Source: Streptomyces sp. CB00455 (GTDB lineage Bacteria > Actinomycetota > Actinomycetes > Streptomycetales > Streptomycetaceae). From it: DNA of 64,000 nt. A program made the translations under genes and the position numbers. Location of the stretch: NCBI RefSeq assembly GCF_001905445.1, contig NZ_LIVQ01000005.1:62001-126000 (forward strand). The letters are read 5' to 3'. Of the stretch, positions 40,197-49,073 are shown piece by piece (positions within the stretch are counted from its first letter, which is position 1; every line of letters begins with the position of its first letter). The notes beneath the pieces were generated by a model. The model ran no database searches, was not told the origin of the DNA, and was given only the letters and a program-made list of their open reading frames with translations.

Positions 40197-42401
40197 ATGG
40201 CCGGCGTTCCCAGGGTGCGACTACCGGCCGCCTACGCGGCGGCGGCGCGGAACGCGGTGCGGGTCACACTGGCCGCCGGAGCGGGCTTCTACCTGCTCCT
40301 CTACGGCTTCGGCTCGTCTGTCGCCGCGACCTACGCGCTGTTCGCCGCCGTGGCCCTCGCGGGCCTGTCGCACATCCCCGGCACCGGCCGGCAGCGCGCC
40401 GGCCTGCTGCTGCGGCTGGTGCCCGTCTGCTGGGTGCTGATCGCGGTCGGCACCTGCCTGTCCCTGCGCACCTGGAGCGCGGCCCTCGGCATGCTGGTCA
40501 TCGGCTTCACCCTGGCCTTCCTGGCCGTGGGCGGCCCGCGCCTGGCGGGGGCCGCGCCGGGGCTGCAACTGATGTACATCCTGCCGTCCTTCCCGCCCTA
40601 CGATCCCGGCTCGCTCGGCGAACGGCTGGCCGGTGCGACGGTGGGCCTCGCGCTGCTCGTCCTCGCCGAGGCGTTCCTGCTGCCCGATCCGCCCAGCGTC
40701 CCCTACCGGGAGCTGGCCGCGCGGGCCGCCGACTGCGCGCGGCAGTGCGCCGGCGAGCTGTCCGCCGCGCCGTACGCGGTGTCCGACGCGGCGCTGCGGG
40801 CGGCGCGGACGGCGAGCACCTCGCTGCGGTCCTCGCAGGTGCCCGAGGCCGAGCGGCCGGCCGGACCGGGCGTGCGGGACCGGGGCCTGGCCCAGACCGG
40901 ACTGGCGACCCGCACCCTGCTGGCCAGACTGGCCCTGCTGCCGCCGGTCCCCGGGGGCCCGGAGCGGGCACGGGCCGGGCTGGAGGTGCTGCGGGCGGTC
41001 GAGGACACGGCGCGGGAGACGGCCGGCCGGCTGCGGGGCCGGGTCCAGGCCGGTGACGCGCACGCCGAGCTGCTGCGGACCCGTACGGCGCTGGCAGCGG
41101 GACCGGACCCGGACGCCTCCCCGGCGGTGCTGCGCCGGCACGCGGCGGTGCTGGAGGCAGCGGACGCCGCACTGGCGATGTCGACGGCGTCCGGGATCGC
41201 GGTACGGGGCCGGGCGGGCGCGGCGCGGGCGGGCCCCGGGCGGTTCTGGTACGCGAACATGCGCGCGCCGCAGCTGTGGTGGCGGCGGCTGGAGGGGCAC
41301 GCCGGTCAGCGGTCGGTGTTCTTCCAGAACGCGGTGCGGATCAGTCTGGCGCTGGCGGCGGCCCGGGTGATCGCCGGCGCCGACGCGCTGCCGCACGGCT
41401 TCTGGGTCCTTCTGGCGACCCTGACCCTGACCCGGACGACCGTGCGGGAGACCCGGTCGACCGTGCGGGTGGCGCTGACGGGGACGCTGGTCGGCGCCGT
41501 GGTGGCGGCCGCGCTGCTGGCGCTGGTGGGGACGGACACCGAGGTGTACGCGGCGGCGCTGCCGCCCCTGATGCTGGTCACGTTCACGCTGGGGCCGGTC
41601 AAGGGGGTCGGCTGGGCGCAGGCCATGTTCACGGTCGTCATCGCCCTGGTGTTCGCGCAGCTGGCGCCGGCGACCTGGCAGCTCGCCGGACTCCGGCTGC
41701 TGGACGTGCTGACCGGGAGCGTGATCGGCGCCGTGTTCGGGCTGCTGGCATGGCCCAGGGGCGCGCAGAACGAGCTGCGGCGATCGGTGGCGACGCTGTT
41801 GCGGGGGGCGGCGGAGACCGTGGTGGCGACGACCGCCGAGGTCGCCGCGGGCGGTGTGCGGGAGCCGGTGGTGACCGCGCCGGGGCACCGCTCGCTGCGC
41901 CACGCGCTGATCCTGGCGGAGTCGGCGTACGCGCAGTACCAGAGCGAACCGAAGGGCCTGACGCAGAGCACCGGCATGCAGGACTGGCAGGCGACGCTGA
42001 TGGCCGGCCACCACACGCTGTGGGGGGCGGACCGGCTGCTGGTGCCGCCCTCGCGGATCGTGGTACCGCCGATGGGGCGGGAGCCGGCGGCGGCGGTGAC
42101 CCGGCTCGGGGACCGGGTGGCCGGGCGGATGCTGCTGGTGTCCGCGTGCCTGGACCCGAGCGGCGACACCCCGCAGGCGCCGGTGCCGCTGCGGGACCCG
42201 GCCTTCGACGGTTTCTCGGCGGAGCCACCGGGCGCGCCGCGGCTGTACTTCGCGGCCGTGTCCTGGCTGGATTCGCTGATGACGGACCTGGAGCGGATCG
42301 CCGGGGCGTACGGGCACACGCAGCCGGCGCCCGCCTCCCCGGCCGGCGCGAACGGCGGGCCCACCCGCCAGGACGCCCGAACCTCGGCCCCGCCGCCGTA
42401 G
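40197..42401 (+). CDS. FUSC-family membrane exporter (aromatic acid exporter-like)
   Basis: 734 aa with the duplicated FUSC plan: an N-terminal membrane block (about residues 20-165, six helices such as VTLAAGAGFYLLLYGFGSSV and LGMLVIGFTLAFLAVG), a soluble helical middle of about 200 residues (ARAADCARQCAGELSA and on), and a second membrane block (about 395-520: ISLALAAARVIAGADALPHG, FWVLLATLTLTRTTVRETRS, AALPPLMLVTFTLGPVKGVG). A soluble C-terminus follows. Relatives export aromatic acids or stabilise the envelope. Substrate unknown. Confidence 0.88.
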   Translation: MAGVPRVRLPAAYAAAARNAVRVTLAAGAGFYLLLYGFGSSVAATYALFAAVALAGLSHIPGTGRQRAGLLLRLVPVCWVLIAVGTCLSLRTWSAALGMLVIGFTLAFLAVGGPRLAGAAPGLQLMYILPSFPPYDPGSLGERLAGATVGLALLVLAEAFLLPDPPSVPYRELAARAADCARQCAGELSAAPYAVSDAALRAARTASTSLRSSQVPEAERPAGPGVRDRGLAQTGLATRTLLARLALLPPVPGGPERARAGLEVLRAVEDTARETAGRLRGRVQAGDAHAELLRTRTALAAGPDPDASPAVLRRHAAVLEAADAALAMSTASGIAVRGRAGAARAGPGRFWYANMRAPQLWWRRLEGHAGQRSVFFQNAVRISLALAAARVIAGADALPHGFWVLLATLTLTRTTVRETRSTVRVALTGTLVGAVVAAALLALVGTDTEVYAAALPPLMLVTFTLGPVKGVGWAQAMFTVVIALVFAQLAPATWQLAGLRLLDVLTGSVIGAVFGLLAWPRGAQNELRRSVATLLRGAAETVVATTAEVAAGGVREPVVTAPGHRSLRHALILAESAYAQYQSEPKGLTQSTGMQDWQATLMAGHHTLWGADRLLVPPSRIVVPPMGREPAAAVTRLGDRVAGRMLLVSACLDPSGDTPQAPVPLRDPAFDGFSAEPPGAPRLYFAAVSWLDSLMTDLERIAGAYGHTQPAPASPAGANGGPTRQDARTSAPPP

Positions 42402-42450
42402 AGGGGTGCCCGTAGGGCCCCTGCGCCCGCGGCTCCCGGAACGGCCCCCG

Positions 42451-42479
42451 GTGCGCCGTGCCCTCGGGGTACGGCGCAC
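42451..42479. terminator. Bidirectional terminator
   Basis: A perfect 9-bp stem GTGCGCCGT / ACGGCGCAC with an 11-nt loop between convergent genes. Confidence 0.7.
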
Positions 42480-42498
42480 TGCCGCGGGAGCGTGCGGG

Positions 42499-43836
42499 CT
42501 ACTTCGGGGTGACCCAGACCTGGCGCTTGTTCGTGTTCGCCGTGTGGAGCTGGACGACGGTGCCGTCGGCGCTCGCGCCGCCGGCCGCGTCGAGGACCCT
42601 GCCCGTTGCCACGTGGACGATCTGGCCCCTGGCGTTGACGGACCAGCGCTGCCCCGCCGTGCCGTTGCAGTCGTGGAGGCTGATCTTGTTGCCGTCGGTG
42701 GCGGCATTGTGGCTGCCGTCGAGGCACTTGCCGAGCGCCCGGAACGTGCCGTCCTTGCCCAGGATCCACGACTGCGCCACGGAGCCGTTGCAGGTGTGGA
42801 GCTGGATCTGCGTGCCGTTGGCCGCCTTCCCGCCCCTGACGTCCAGGCACGTGCCGCCGGTCCCGGTGATCCTGCCCTGCGGGGACAGCTCGGCGCCCGC
42901 TCCTGCGGCGAGGCGGCGCAGGCCCTGTACGTCGAACTGCTGGACGTAGGTGCCGGCGCGCTTGTCCTGGTAGGCGTACGTCGGCGAGCACATGACCGGG
43001 AATTCACCGGAGTCGGTGCCCTTGACGCAGTCGCTCTTGGTCATGCTGCGGTTGGCGTGGGACAGGCCCAGCGTGTGCCCGATCTCGTGGCTGACGTGGT
43101 TGCGCATGTACGTCTCGCCCAGGGCGGCCGTCGGCTTGCCGGCCGCGGTGAAGAACTCGCTGTCGATGTAGGCGTGTCCGCTGGTCACGGTCTCGGGGAC
43201 GGAGGAGCTGGTGAAACCGCAGCTGAGGTCCGCACTGCCCGACCCGTCGTGGACGACCTTCCAACCCGTGTTGCCCATGCTGCCGCCTTCGGCGGGCGGT
43301 ACGCACGGGCGGTCAAGGACTCCGACGACCACTTCGCCCTTGGGCCGGACGTAGTCCCAGCCGACCGGCTCCGTGTCGACCGCGACCGGCAGGTTCGTGA
43401 TGCGCCGCAGGTCCGCGGCGGTCGCCCGGGCGTACGGGGCCAGCCAGTCCGCGGACTTCTGGTCGTAGAACCTGATCGTGTAACCGCTGCGCAGCCACTT
43501 GGTCGAACCGCTCAGCTTCCACCCCTCGCCCTGGGGCGCTGCGGCGGGCGCGGCGGCTGCGGCCGACTGCTGTGCGGGCGGGGCCGCCTGCGCCCCGAGC
43601 GACATGACGCCGTGGTGGAAGGCCGTGCCGTCCGCGGCGTGGACGGCGGAGTCCTCCGCGTGGGAGTCGGGTGCCTGCGCGCCCAGCGGGGCCGTCCGGG
43701 CGCTGCCGCTCCCCTGCGCGGTGTTCCCCGTCGCCCCGGTGCCGAACGCGGCGGTGCGGAGTTGCAGGCTCCCCACGATCGCCGCCGTGGCCGCCAAGGC
43801 GACGAGGGACATGCGGTGCCTGCCCGCCGGACGCAC
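42499..43836 (-). CDS. Secreted metzincin-type metalloprotease with ricin-type lectin domain
   Basis: 445 aa. Residues 1-30 form a signal peptide (RMSLVALAATAAIVGSLQLR). The protease part has the extended zinc motif HEIGHTLGLSHA (His250, Glu251, His254, His260), the metzincin signature, with the Met-turn probably in the PVMCSP segment downstream. The last 135 residues are a ricin-type beta-trefoil with Q-x-W blocks (VAQSWILG, AGQRWSVN, KRQVWVTP) for binding sugars. It probably digests or binds polymeric substrate outside the cell. I chose the GTG with AGAGGG upstream; a longer TTG start would add 30 residues before the signal. Confidence 0.9.
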   Translation of the reverse strand: MRPAGRHRMSLVALAATAAIVGSLQLRTAAFGTGATGNTAQGSGSARTAPLGAQAPDSHAEDSAVHAADGTAFHHGVMSLGAQAAPPAQQSAAAAAPAAAPQGEGWKLSGSTKWLRSGYTIRFYDQKSADWLAPYARATAADLRRITNLPVAVDTEPVGWDYVRPKGEVVVGVLDRPCVPPAEGGSMGNTGWKVVHDGSGSADLSCGFTSSSVPETVTSGHAYIDSEFFTAAGKPTAALGETYMRNHVSHEIGHTLGLSHANRSMTKSDCVKGTDSGEFPVMCSPTYAYQDKRAGTYVQQFDVQGLRRLAAGAGAELSPQGRITGTGGTCLDVRGGKAANGTQIQLHTCNGSVAQSWILGKDGTFRALGKCLDGSHNAATDGNKISLHDCNGTAGQRWSVNARGQIVHVATGRVLDAAGGASADGTVVQLHTANTNKRQVWVTPK

Positions 43837-44092
43837 GTGCTCGGTGCCCTCTCGTCGTGCTGCGCGTTCCGCCGAACCGGTGATGACGCGGTGGGCGGGG
43901 CGAAGATCGGCTCGATCATAGGGCAACGCGCCAAAGGCCCCTCGCGGCGCCCCCGTTGGCGGCGGGAGCCGGTCGCCGGAGCGTCACCGCGGGCTGCGGG
44001 TGGTGTGCGCCGCTCACAGATCGTGCGGTGAGACGGCGGTTACGGGGTACAGGGCTGCCATCAGAACGACCGCTCTTTCGTGAGGACCGCAG

Positions 44093-44515
44093 ATGACCGA
44101 CGACGCCTACCTGGCCCTGTTGGACGGCACGGCGGCGGCACTTGGTGTGCCCCCGGCCGCTGTCGGAGAACTGTCGTGCATGGATACCCCGGCCGTGCAG
44201 GCGTGGCTGGACGCGCAAGGTGTCACCACGGCGTCTCCGCGCCTGCGTCTTCTGCCGCCGGAGGAGGCGGGGGCCATCCCCGACGGCGCCGAACGGCTGC
44301 CCGTCCCGCTCAGTGACGACGAGTTGAGCCTCGTACGCCACCGGACGTCGACCGAGACCATCGCCGGGGTGGAGGAGGACCTGCTGGCCTACCGCTCCTG
44401 CACGGACGGCCGGGACGCCCTGCTGACGCGCGCCCTCGCCACCGGCGTGCCGGCGCACCGCGTCGCGGAGCTGACGGGCGAGGACCTGACAGACGTGAAG
44501 GCCGCCTCCCGCTGA
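44093..44515 (+). CDS. Protein of unknown function
   Basis: 140 aa, acidic and soluble, no signal peptide. The sequence MTDDAYLALLDGTAAALGVP and PAHRVAELTGEDLTDVKAAS looks helical; the C-terminal part could be a short HTH-like helix pair (ALATGVPAHRVAELTG). No family recognised. A GAGGACC ribosome site lies before the ATG and a terminator follows. Confidence 0.65.
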   Translation: MTDDAYLALLDGTAAALGVPPAAVGELSCMDTPAVQAWLDAQGVTTASPRLRLLPPEEAGAIPDGAERLPVPLSDDELSLVRHRTSTETIAGVEEDLLAYRSCTDGRDALLTRALATGVPAHRVAELTGEDLTDVKAASR

Positions 44516-44539
44516 GCCCGGTCTCCCGCTGAACCGGGC
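44516..44539 (+). terminator. Terminator after the unknown gene
   Basis: GCCCGGT-N10-ACCGGGC, a perfect 7-bp stem starting right after the stop codon and followed by CTT. Confidence 0.6.
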
Positions 44540-44613
44540 CTTCCGCCGGGGCCGGTCTCCCGCCGGGGGCGGCGGGGCGTTACCCCGGCGCCCCGGCGGG
44601 CGTTGGGCAGTAC

Positions 44614-44850
44614 ATGAAGATCACAGCTCAGCGCGCACTGACCGCCGTGGCCCTCGCCGGGGCGGCCCTTTCGATGACGGGCCAGGCCCAGGCCTCCGAC
44701 GGCCCCGTGGAGACCGCCGCCGAAACCCTGACCGCGACCGGTACCGCCCAGGCGGCCGACAGCGTGATCGGCGACGCGATCCCCGTGACCAAGGGGGTCG
44801 GGAAGAAGATCAACCTGTCCGGGCTGGGCGGTACCGACGGTCAGGGCTGA
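44614..44850 (+). CDS. Small secreted peptide of unknown function
   Basis: 78 aa. The N-terminal 27 residues are a signal peptide (KITAQRALTAVALAGAALSM then TGQAQA). The mature part is about 50 residues, Ala/Thr-rich, ending in KKINLSGLGGTDGQG. No cysteines. Resembles small secreted Streptomyces proteins of unknown role. The ribosome site is weak. Confidence 0.65.
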   Translation: MKITAQRALTAVALAGAALSMTGQAQASDGPVETAAETLTATGTAQAADSVIGDAIPVTKGVGKKINLSGLGGTDGQG

Positions 44851-44876
44851 GCCGGCGGCGCGGCCGGGCCGCCGGC
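44851..44876. terminator. Bidirectional terminator
   Basis: A perfect 9-bp stem, GCCGGCGGC / GCCGCCGGC, between convergent genes, starting at the stop of the secreted peptide gene. Confidence 0.7.
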
Positions 44877-44883
44877 GCGCCCG

Positions 44884-45705
44884 CTACGCCTGGGGCAGCG
44901 CGTCGCCCTGCACGGCCTGGATGTCCAGTTCCACCTTCAGCGTCGCGCCGATGGCGGCGATGCCCGCCTGGACGACCTGGTTGTAGTTCATCGCGAAGTC
45001 CTCGCGGTGGAGTTCGGCGGTGGCACGGAAAGCCGCGCGCGTTCCGCCCCAGGGATCGGCTCCGGTGCCCAGGTAGGCCAGGTCCAGGTCGACGGGGCGC
45101 ACGACGCCGCGCATGGTCAGTTCGCCGTGGACCGTCCAGCGGTCGGAGCCGGCCGGGGTCAGGGCCGTGGAGCGGTAGGTGATCTCCGGGTACGCCTCCA
45201 CGTCCAGGAAGTCCGGCGACCGCAAGTGGCCGTCGCGCATACCGTTGCCCGTGTCGATGGAGGCCGCCCCGATCACCGCTTCCACCCGGGACGCGGACAC
45301 CTCGTCCGGGGCGATCGTGATACGCCCGGCGAACTCGGTGAACCGGCCGTGCACGCTGGAGATCCCGAGGTGCTGGGCGACAGCGCCCACCGAGGAGTGG
45401 GCCGGGTCGATCGTCCACGGCCCGGGCGGGGGCAGCTCGCTGCCGCCGTGCCGGGCGAGGACGATGTTGCCGACCTCGGCGCGCCCGCTCGACGTGACGA
45501 TCGCGCTGGATGCGGCGGGCGCGTAGCCGAGGGCGGTGACTATCACGGTGTACGCCCCCGGGGCGAGCGCCGTCGTGTCGTGCACGGCGCCGTCCCCGTC
45601 GGCCTCCGCGCGCGCCACCTGCGTGCCGGTCGTGTCCGTCACCGTGACGACCGCGTGCGACACGGCCCATCCGTCGCGCGTGCGAATCCGTGCGGTGAGT
45701 CCCAT
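44884..45705 (-). CDS. YceI-family protein with N-terminal carboxypeptidase-regulatory-like domain
   Basis: 273 aa. Residues 1-85 form a small beta-sandwich (ARIRTRDGWAVSHAVVTVTD, ALAPGAYTVIVTALGYAPA) of the CarboxypepD_reg type. Residues of about 100-270 are YceI (WTIDPAHSSVGAVAQHLGIS, VHGRFTEFAGRITI, VEAYPEITYRSTAL, LTMRGVVRPVDLDL), a lipocalin-like fold that binds polyisoprenoids. There is no signal peptide, so it is cytosolic unlike E. coli YceI. The start has GGGAG at 8 nt. It follows the MFS gene, whose C-terminus has three such beta-sandwich repeats. Confidence 0.88.
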   Translation of the reverse strand: MGLTARIRTRDGWAVSHAVVTVTDTTGTQVARAEADGDGAVHDTTALAPGAYTVIVTALGYAPAASSAIVTSSGRAEVGNIVLARHGGSELPPPGPWTIDPAHSSVGAVAQHLGISSVHGRFTEFAGRITIAPDEVSASRVEAVIGAASIDTGNGMRDGHLRSPDFLDVEAYPEITYRSTALTPAGSDRWTVHGELTMRGVVRPVDLDLAYLGTGADPWGGTRAAFRATAELHREDFAMNYNQVVQAGIAAIGATLKVELDIQAVQGDALPQA

Positions 45706-45801
45706 CCCGTTTTCTCCCTGCGAAAGCATCTCGAATTGACCTGGCGCGGACCGGCCCGTGGGGCGCCTCCGCTCGGGACGCGCCCCACGGGCCGGGCTCC
45801 G

Positions 45802-48363
45802 CTACTCGCCGGGGTGGGCGAGCTCGATGTCGTGGCCGTCCACGCCGTGACCGCCGACGGTCAGGGCGGTCGCCACCGGCGGGTACCCCGTCGCGATGAC
45901 GGTGTACTCGCCGCCGTCGAGGTCGGTGAAGGCGTACGCGCCGTCCGTCCCGGTCCGCGCGGTGGCGACGACGTTGCCCGCCGCGTCGACCAGGGTGACC
46001 CGGGCGTCGCCGAGCGGACCGCCCGGTGCCCGCACGACGCCCTGGACCTGAGCGCCCGAGCTGAGCTCGACCTCCACCCGGGTGACGCCGGCGCCGCCGA
46101 CCTCGACGGGCAGGGCCGCCGGACGGCGTCCGAGGGCATTCACGGCGACGGTGACGTAGCCGGGAACCAGTTCGGCGAAGGTGAACTCGCCCTGCGCGCC
46201 GGTGGTCCCAGTGGCCAGTACGTCCCCGCGCACATCGGTCACGATGACCATGGCGCCCTCCACGGGGGCGCCGGTCTCGGCGGTGCGCACGACGCCGCCG
46301 AGTCCGCTGGTGCCGCTGAGCAGGATGTCGTAAGCGACCGGCTCGCCGTTCACGACGATCGTGGACGCCTGCGGCTGGAAGCCGTCGGCGGAGGCGATCA
46401 GGACGTACGAGCCGGAGCCCGGCGCGTCCACCGCGTAGGTGCCGTCGGCCTGGGCGACCGAGCGGCCCAGCTGTCGTCCCGCGAGCGAGATCAGCGTCAC
46501 CGCGGCCTGCGGCACGGGCGCGCGCTCGGCGCCCCGCACGTGGCCGCGTACCGGAATTCCACCGTTCACGGGACCCGCCCCTGCGTCCGGCGCCGCGGTG
46601 ACAGCGGCCTGCCGCTGTGTTCCTCCGGGGCGGGCACCGGTGGCGGCCGCCCCGGTCCCGGTCCCTGTCGCAGCCGGGTCGGTCGCGGCGCCGGCCACGG
46701 TGTCGGCCCCGGTGTCGGTCCCGGCCATGGCGGGAGCCGGCTGCGCGGCCTGAGCGGGCCGCTCCGCCTGTGCGCTCTGGGCCAGGCCGCCCGATGTCCG
46801 CAGCGGCACTTCCTTGATGAAGATCGTGACGAGGAAGGCGATCAGCGCCAGCGGCGCGGCGATCAGGAAGACGTCCGCGATGCCGTGGCCGTACGCGCTC
46901 TCCATCACGGTGCGCAGCGGCCCGGGCAGGCTGTCCATGTCCGGGATGCTGCTGCCGGAGCTGGACTTGGCCGCGGCGGCCGCGTACTTCGGGTCGAGGG
47001 TGGCGAGTCCGTCCTTCGCGTAGTGGGTGATCCGGTTGGCCATGACCGCGCCGAGCGCGGAGACACCGATCGCACCGCCGAGGGAACGGAAGAACGTCAC
47101 CGTGGAGCTGGCCGATCCGAGGTCGGACGGGGCCACCTGGTTCTGCGTGCAGAGCACCAGGTTCTGCATCATCATGCCGATGCCGAGGCCCAGCAGCGCC
47201 ATGAAGATCGCGATGTGCCAGTAGGCCGTGTCGTAACGGATGGTGCCGAGCAGGCCGAGGCCCGCGGTCACCAGCACACCGCCGCACAGCAGCCACGCCT
47301 TCCACCGGCCGGTCTTGGTGATGACCTGCCCGGAGACGGTGGAGGAGACGAACAGGCCGGCGATCATCGGAATGGTCATCACGCCGGACATCGTCGGGGA
47401 CTTGTCGCGGGCCAGCTGGAAGTACTGGCTGAAGAAGACCGTGCCGGTGAACATCGCGACGCCGACGAACAGCGAGGCGATGGACGACAGTGCGATGGTG
47501 CGGTTGCGGAAGAGCCGCAGCGGGATGATCGGCTCGCTGGCCCTGGACTCGACCAGGACGAACAGCAGGCCGAGGACGATCGCGCCGCCGACCATGGCGT
47601 ACGTCTGCCAGGAGATCCAGTCGTACTTGTCACCGGCGAAGGTGACCCAGAGCAGCAGCAGCGAGACGGCGGCGGAGATGAAGAACGCGCCGCCCCAGTC
47701 GACCTTGACCTCGCGCTTGACGACGGGGAGGTGCAGGGTCTTCTGCAGCACGATCAGGGCGATGACCGCGAAGGGCACGCCGACGTAGAAGCACCAGCGC
47801 CAGCCGAGCCACGAGGTGTCGGTGATGACGCCGCCGAGCAGCGGGCCGCCGACGGTGGCGACGGCGAAGGTGGCGCCGAGGTAGCCGGAGTAGCGGCCGC
47901 GCTCGCGCGGGGAGATCATCGCGGCCATGACGATCTGGGCGAGGGCGGACAGGCCGCCGACGCCGATGCCCTGGACGACGCGGCAGGCGATGAGCATGCC
48001 GGCGTTCTGCGACAGGCCGGCGGCGGCCGATCCCAGGACGTAGATGACCAGGGCTATCTGTACCAGCGCCTTCTTGCTGTACAGGTCGGAGAGCTTGCCC
48101 CACAGCGGGGTGGCGGCGGTCATGGACAGCAGGGCCGCCGTGACGACCCAGGTGTAGGCGGACTGGCCGCCGCCCAGGTCGCCGATGATCTGGGGCAGGG
48201 CGTTGGAGACGATCGTCGACGACAGGATCGCGACGAACATGCCGAGCAGCAGCCCGGAGAGCGCCTCCATGATCTGGCGGTGCGTCATCGGGGCGGCGTC
48301 GTCGTGGCCGCCTCCGTGCTTGGCGTGAGAGCCCCGCACACCGGCTGGTGTGGTCGTTGCCAT
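45802..48363 (-). CDS. DHA2-type MFS drug exporter with three C-terminal carboxypeptidase-regulatory-like repeats
   Basis: 853 aa. Residues of about 30-530 are a 14-helix DHA2 (EmrB/QacA) pump: FVAILSSTIVSNALPQIIGD, LWGKLSDLYSKKALVQIAL, ACRVVQGIGVGGLSALAQIV, GGPLLGGVITDTSWLGWRWC. Then comes a Thr/Ala/Gly linker (about 545-610) and three beta-sandwich repeats of about 75-80 residues, each with a DGTYAV / QGEFTF / DGAYAFTDL block and a GSYVLIASADGFQP / GYVTVAVNALGRRP / GEYTVIATGYPPVA block. The repeat domain should lie on the cytosolic side after helix 14. It would export hydrophobic drugs, driven by H+. It is 15 nt after the MarR gene and likely controlled by it. Confidence 0.93.
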   Translation of the reverse strand: MATTTPAGVRGSHAKHGGGHDDAAPMTHRQIMEALSGLLLGMFVAILSSTIVSNALPQIIGDLGGGQSAYTWVVTAALLSMTAATPLWGKLSDLYSKKALVQIALVIYVLGSAAAGLSQNAGMLIACRVVQGIGVGGLSALAQIVMAAMISPRERGRYSGYLGATFAVATVGGPLLGGVITDTSWLGWRWCFYVGVPFAVIALIVLQKTLHLPVVKREVKVDWGGAFFISAAVSLLLLWVTFAGDKYDWISWQTYAMVGGAIVLGLLFVLVESRASEPIIPLRLFRNRTIALSSIASLFVGVAMFTGTVFFSQYFQLARDKSPTMSGVMTIPMIAGLFVSSTVSGQVITKTGRWKAWLLCGGVLVTAGLGLLGTIRYDTAYWHIAIFMALLGLGIGMMMQNLVLCTQNQVAPSDLGSASSTVTFFRSLGGAIGVSALGAVMANRITHYAKDGLATLDPKYAAAAAKSSSGSSIPDMDSLPGPLRTVMESAYGHGIADVFLIAAPLALIAFLVTIFIKEVPLRTSGGLAQSAQAERPAQAAQPAPAMAGTDTGADTVAGAATDPAATGTGTGAAATGARPGGTQRQAAVTAAPDAGAGPVNGGIPVRGHVRGAERAPVPQAAVTLISLAGRQLGRSVAQADGTYAVDAPGSGSYVLIASADGFQPQASTIVVNGEPVAYDILLSGTSGLGGVVRTAETGAPVEGAMVIVTDVRGDVLATGTTGAQGEFTFAELVPGYVTVAVNALGRRPAALPVEVGGAGVTRVEVELSSGAQVQGVVRAPGGPLGDARVTLVDAAGNVVATARTGTDGAYAFTDLDGGEYTVIATGYPPVATALTVGGHGVDGHDIELAHPGE

Positions 48364-48378
48364 GGGCTTCCTTACGTT

Positions 48379-48861
48379 CTATGCGGGTGTACGGGTGGTC
48401 GGTTCGTGCGCGTGCGGGAGCCGCCCGGTGGAGCGGCAGTCGCCGAAGCTCATCCGCAGTCGGGTCATGAGCTCGATGAGCCGGCCCACTTCGTCGGCGG
48501 ACCAGTCGCTCAGCCGGTGGGCGAGGAGCTGTGACGTGCGCCGCGAGAGCTCGTCGAGCTGCTCCTGTCCCGCGGCGGTGAGGCGCAGGATGCGGGAGCG
48601 CTTGTCGGCGGGGTCGGGGGACCGGTCGATCCAGCCGTGCTCCGCGACGTGCGCGACGTGGCGGCTGGTCACGGACATGTCCACGGAGAGCAGCTCGGCG
48701 AGCCTGCTCATCCGCATGTCCCCGTGGCATCGCAGCAGCGTCAGGACGGCGGCCGAGGCCGCCGGGCAGTCAGGGGGCAGGATCCGCCCCAGGTCCCTCT
48801 TCACGGCGCCGATGGCGCTGAGTTCGCGCGCCAGTTCTTCGTACTGCGCCTGCTCGGCCAT
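48379..48861 (-). CDS. MarR-family transcriptional regulator
   Basis: 160 aa. Winged helix: LTLLRCHGDMRMSRLAELLS, then VDMSVTSRHVAHVAEHGWID, then RSPDPADKRSRILRLTAAGQ, the typical MarR wing. ATG with GGAGGTGTC upstream; longer starts lack a site. First gene of the MarR-MFS-YceI operon. Two inverted repeats upstream are likely its operators; it should be released by a drug-like ligand exported by the pump. Confidence 0.93.
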   Translation of the reverse strand: MAEQAQYEELARELSAIGAVKRDLGRILPPDCPAASAAVLTLLRCHGDMRMSRLAELLSVDMSVTSRHVAHVAEHGWIDRSPDPADKRSRILRLTAAGQEQLDELSRRTSQLLAHRLSDWSADEVGRLIELMTRLRMSFGDCRSTGRLPHAHEPTTRTPA

Positions 48862-48876
48862 GACACCTCCCATTTC

Positions 48877-48891
48877 GTTGCTTAAGGCAAC
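48877..48891. promoter_or_regulatory. MarR operator 1
   Basis: GTTGC-TTAAG-GCAAC, a perfect 5-bp inverted repeat, 16 bp upstream of the MarR start. Confidence 0.75.
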
Positions 48892-48906
48892 CGTAAAAGC
48901 AGTTGG

Positions 48907-48919
48907 TTGCTCCAGGCAA
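48907..48919. promoter_or_regulatory. MarR operator 2
   Basis: TTGC-TCCAG-GCAA, the same core arms and 5-bp spacer as operator 1, centres 29 bp apart. Confidence 0.7.
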
Positions 48920-49073
48920 ATCAAAGGGGGCGCATCGGACTAAAAGGTTCGCAAAGGCGAGCATGGCTGACCGTAAACCCGCAGGTGAGGAGCGTGCGAA
49001 CAAGGGCACGGTCGCGGCGGCCACCGCCGGGGCTATGATCGGCGCGCTGAACCGACCCGTGCCGGGGGGACTC

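Noticed and set aside
40221..43007. A 928-residue minus-strand open frame opposite the FUSC exporter
   Set aside because: No membrane or domain pattern, while the plus strand encodes a clear FUSC protein.
45007..48534. A 1175-residue plus-strand open frame opposite the MFS operon
   Set aside because: Antisense shadow of the MFS and YceI genes; composition is Gly/Arg/His filler.
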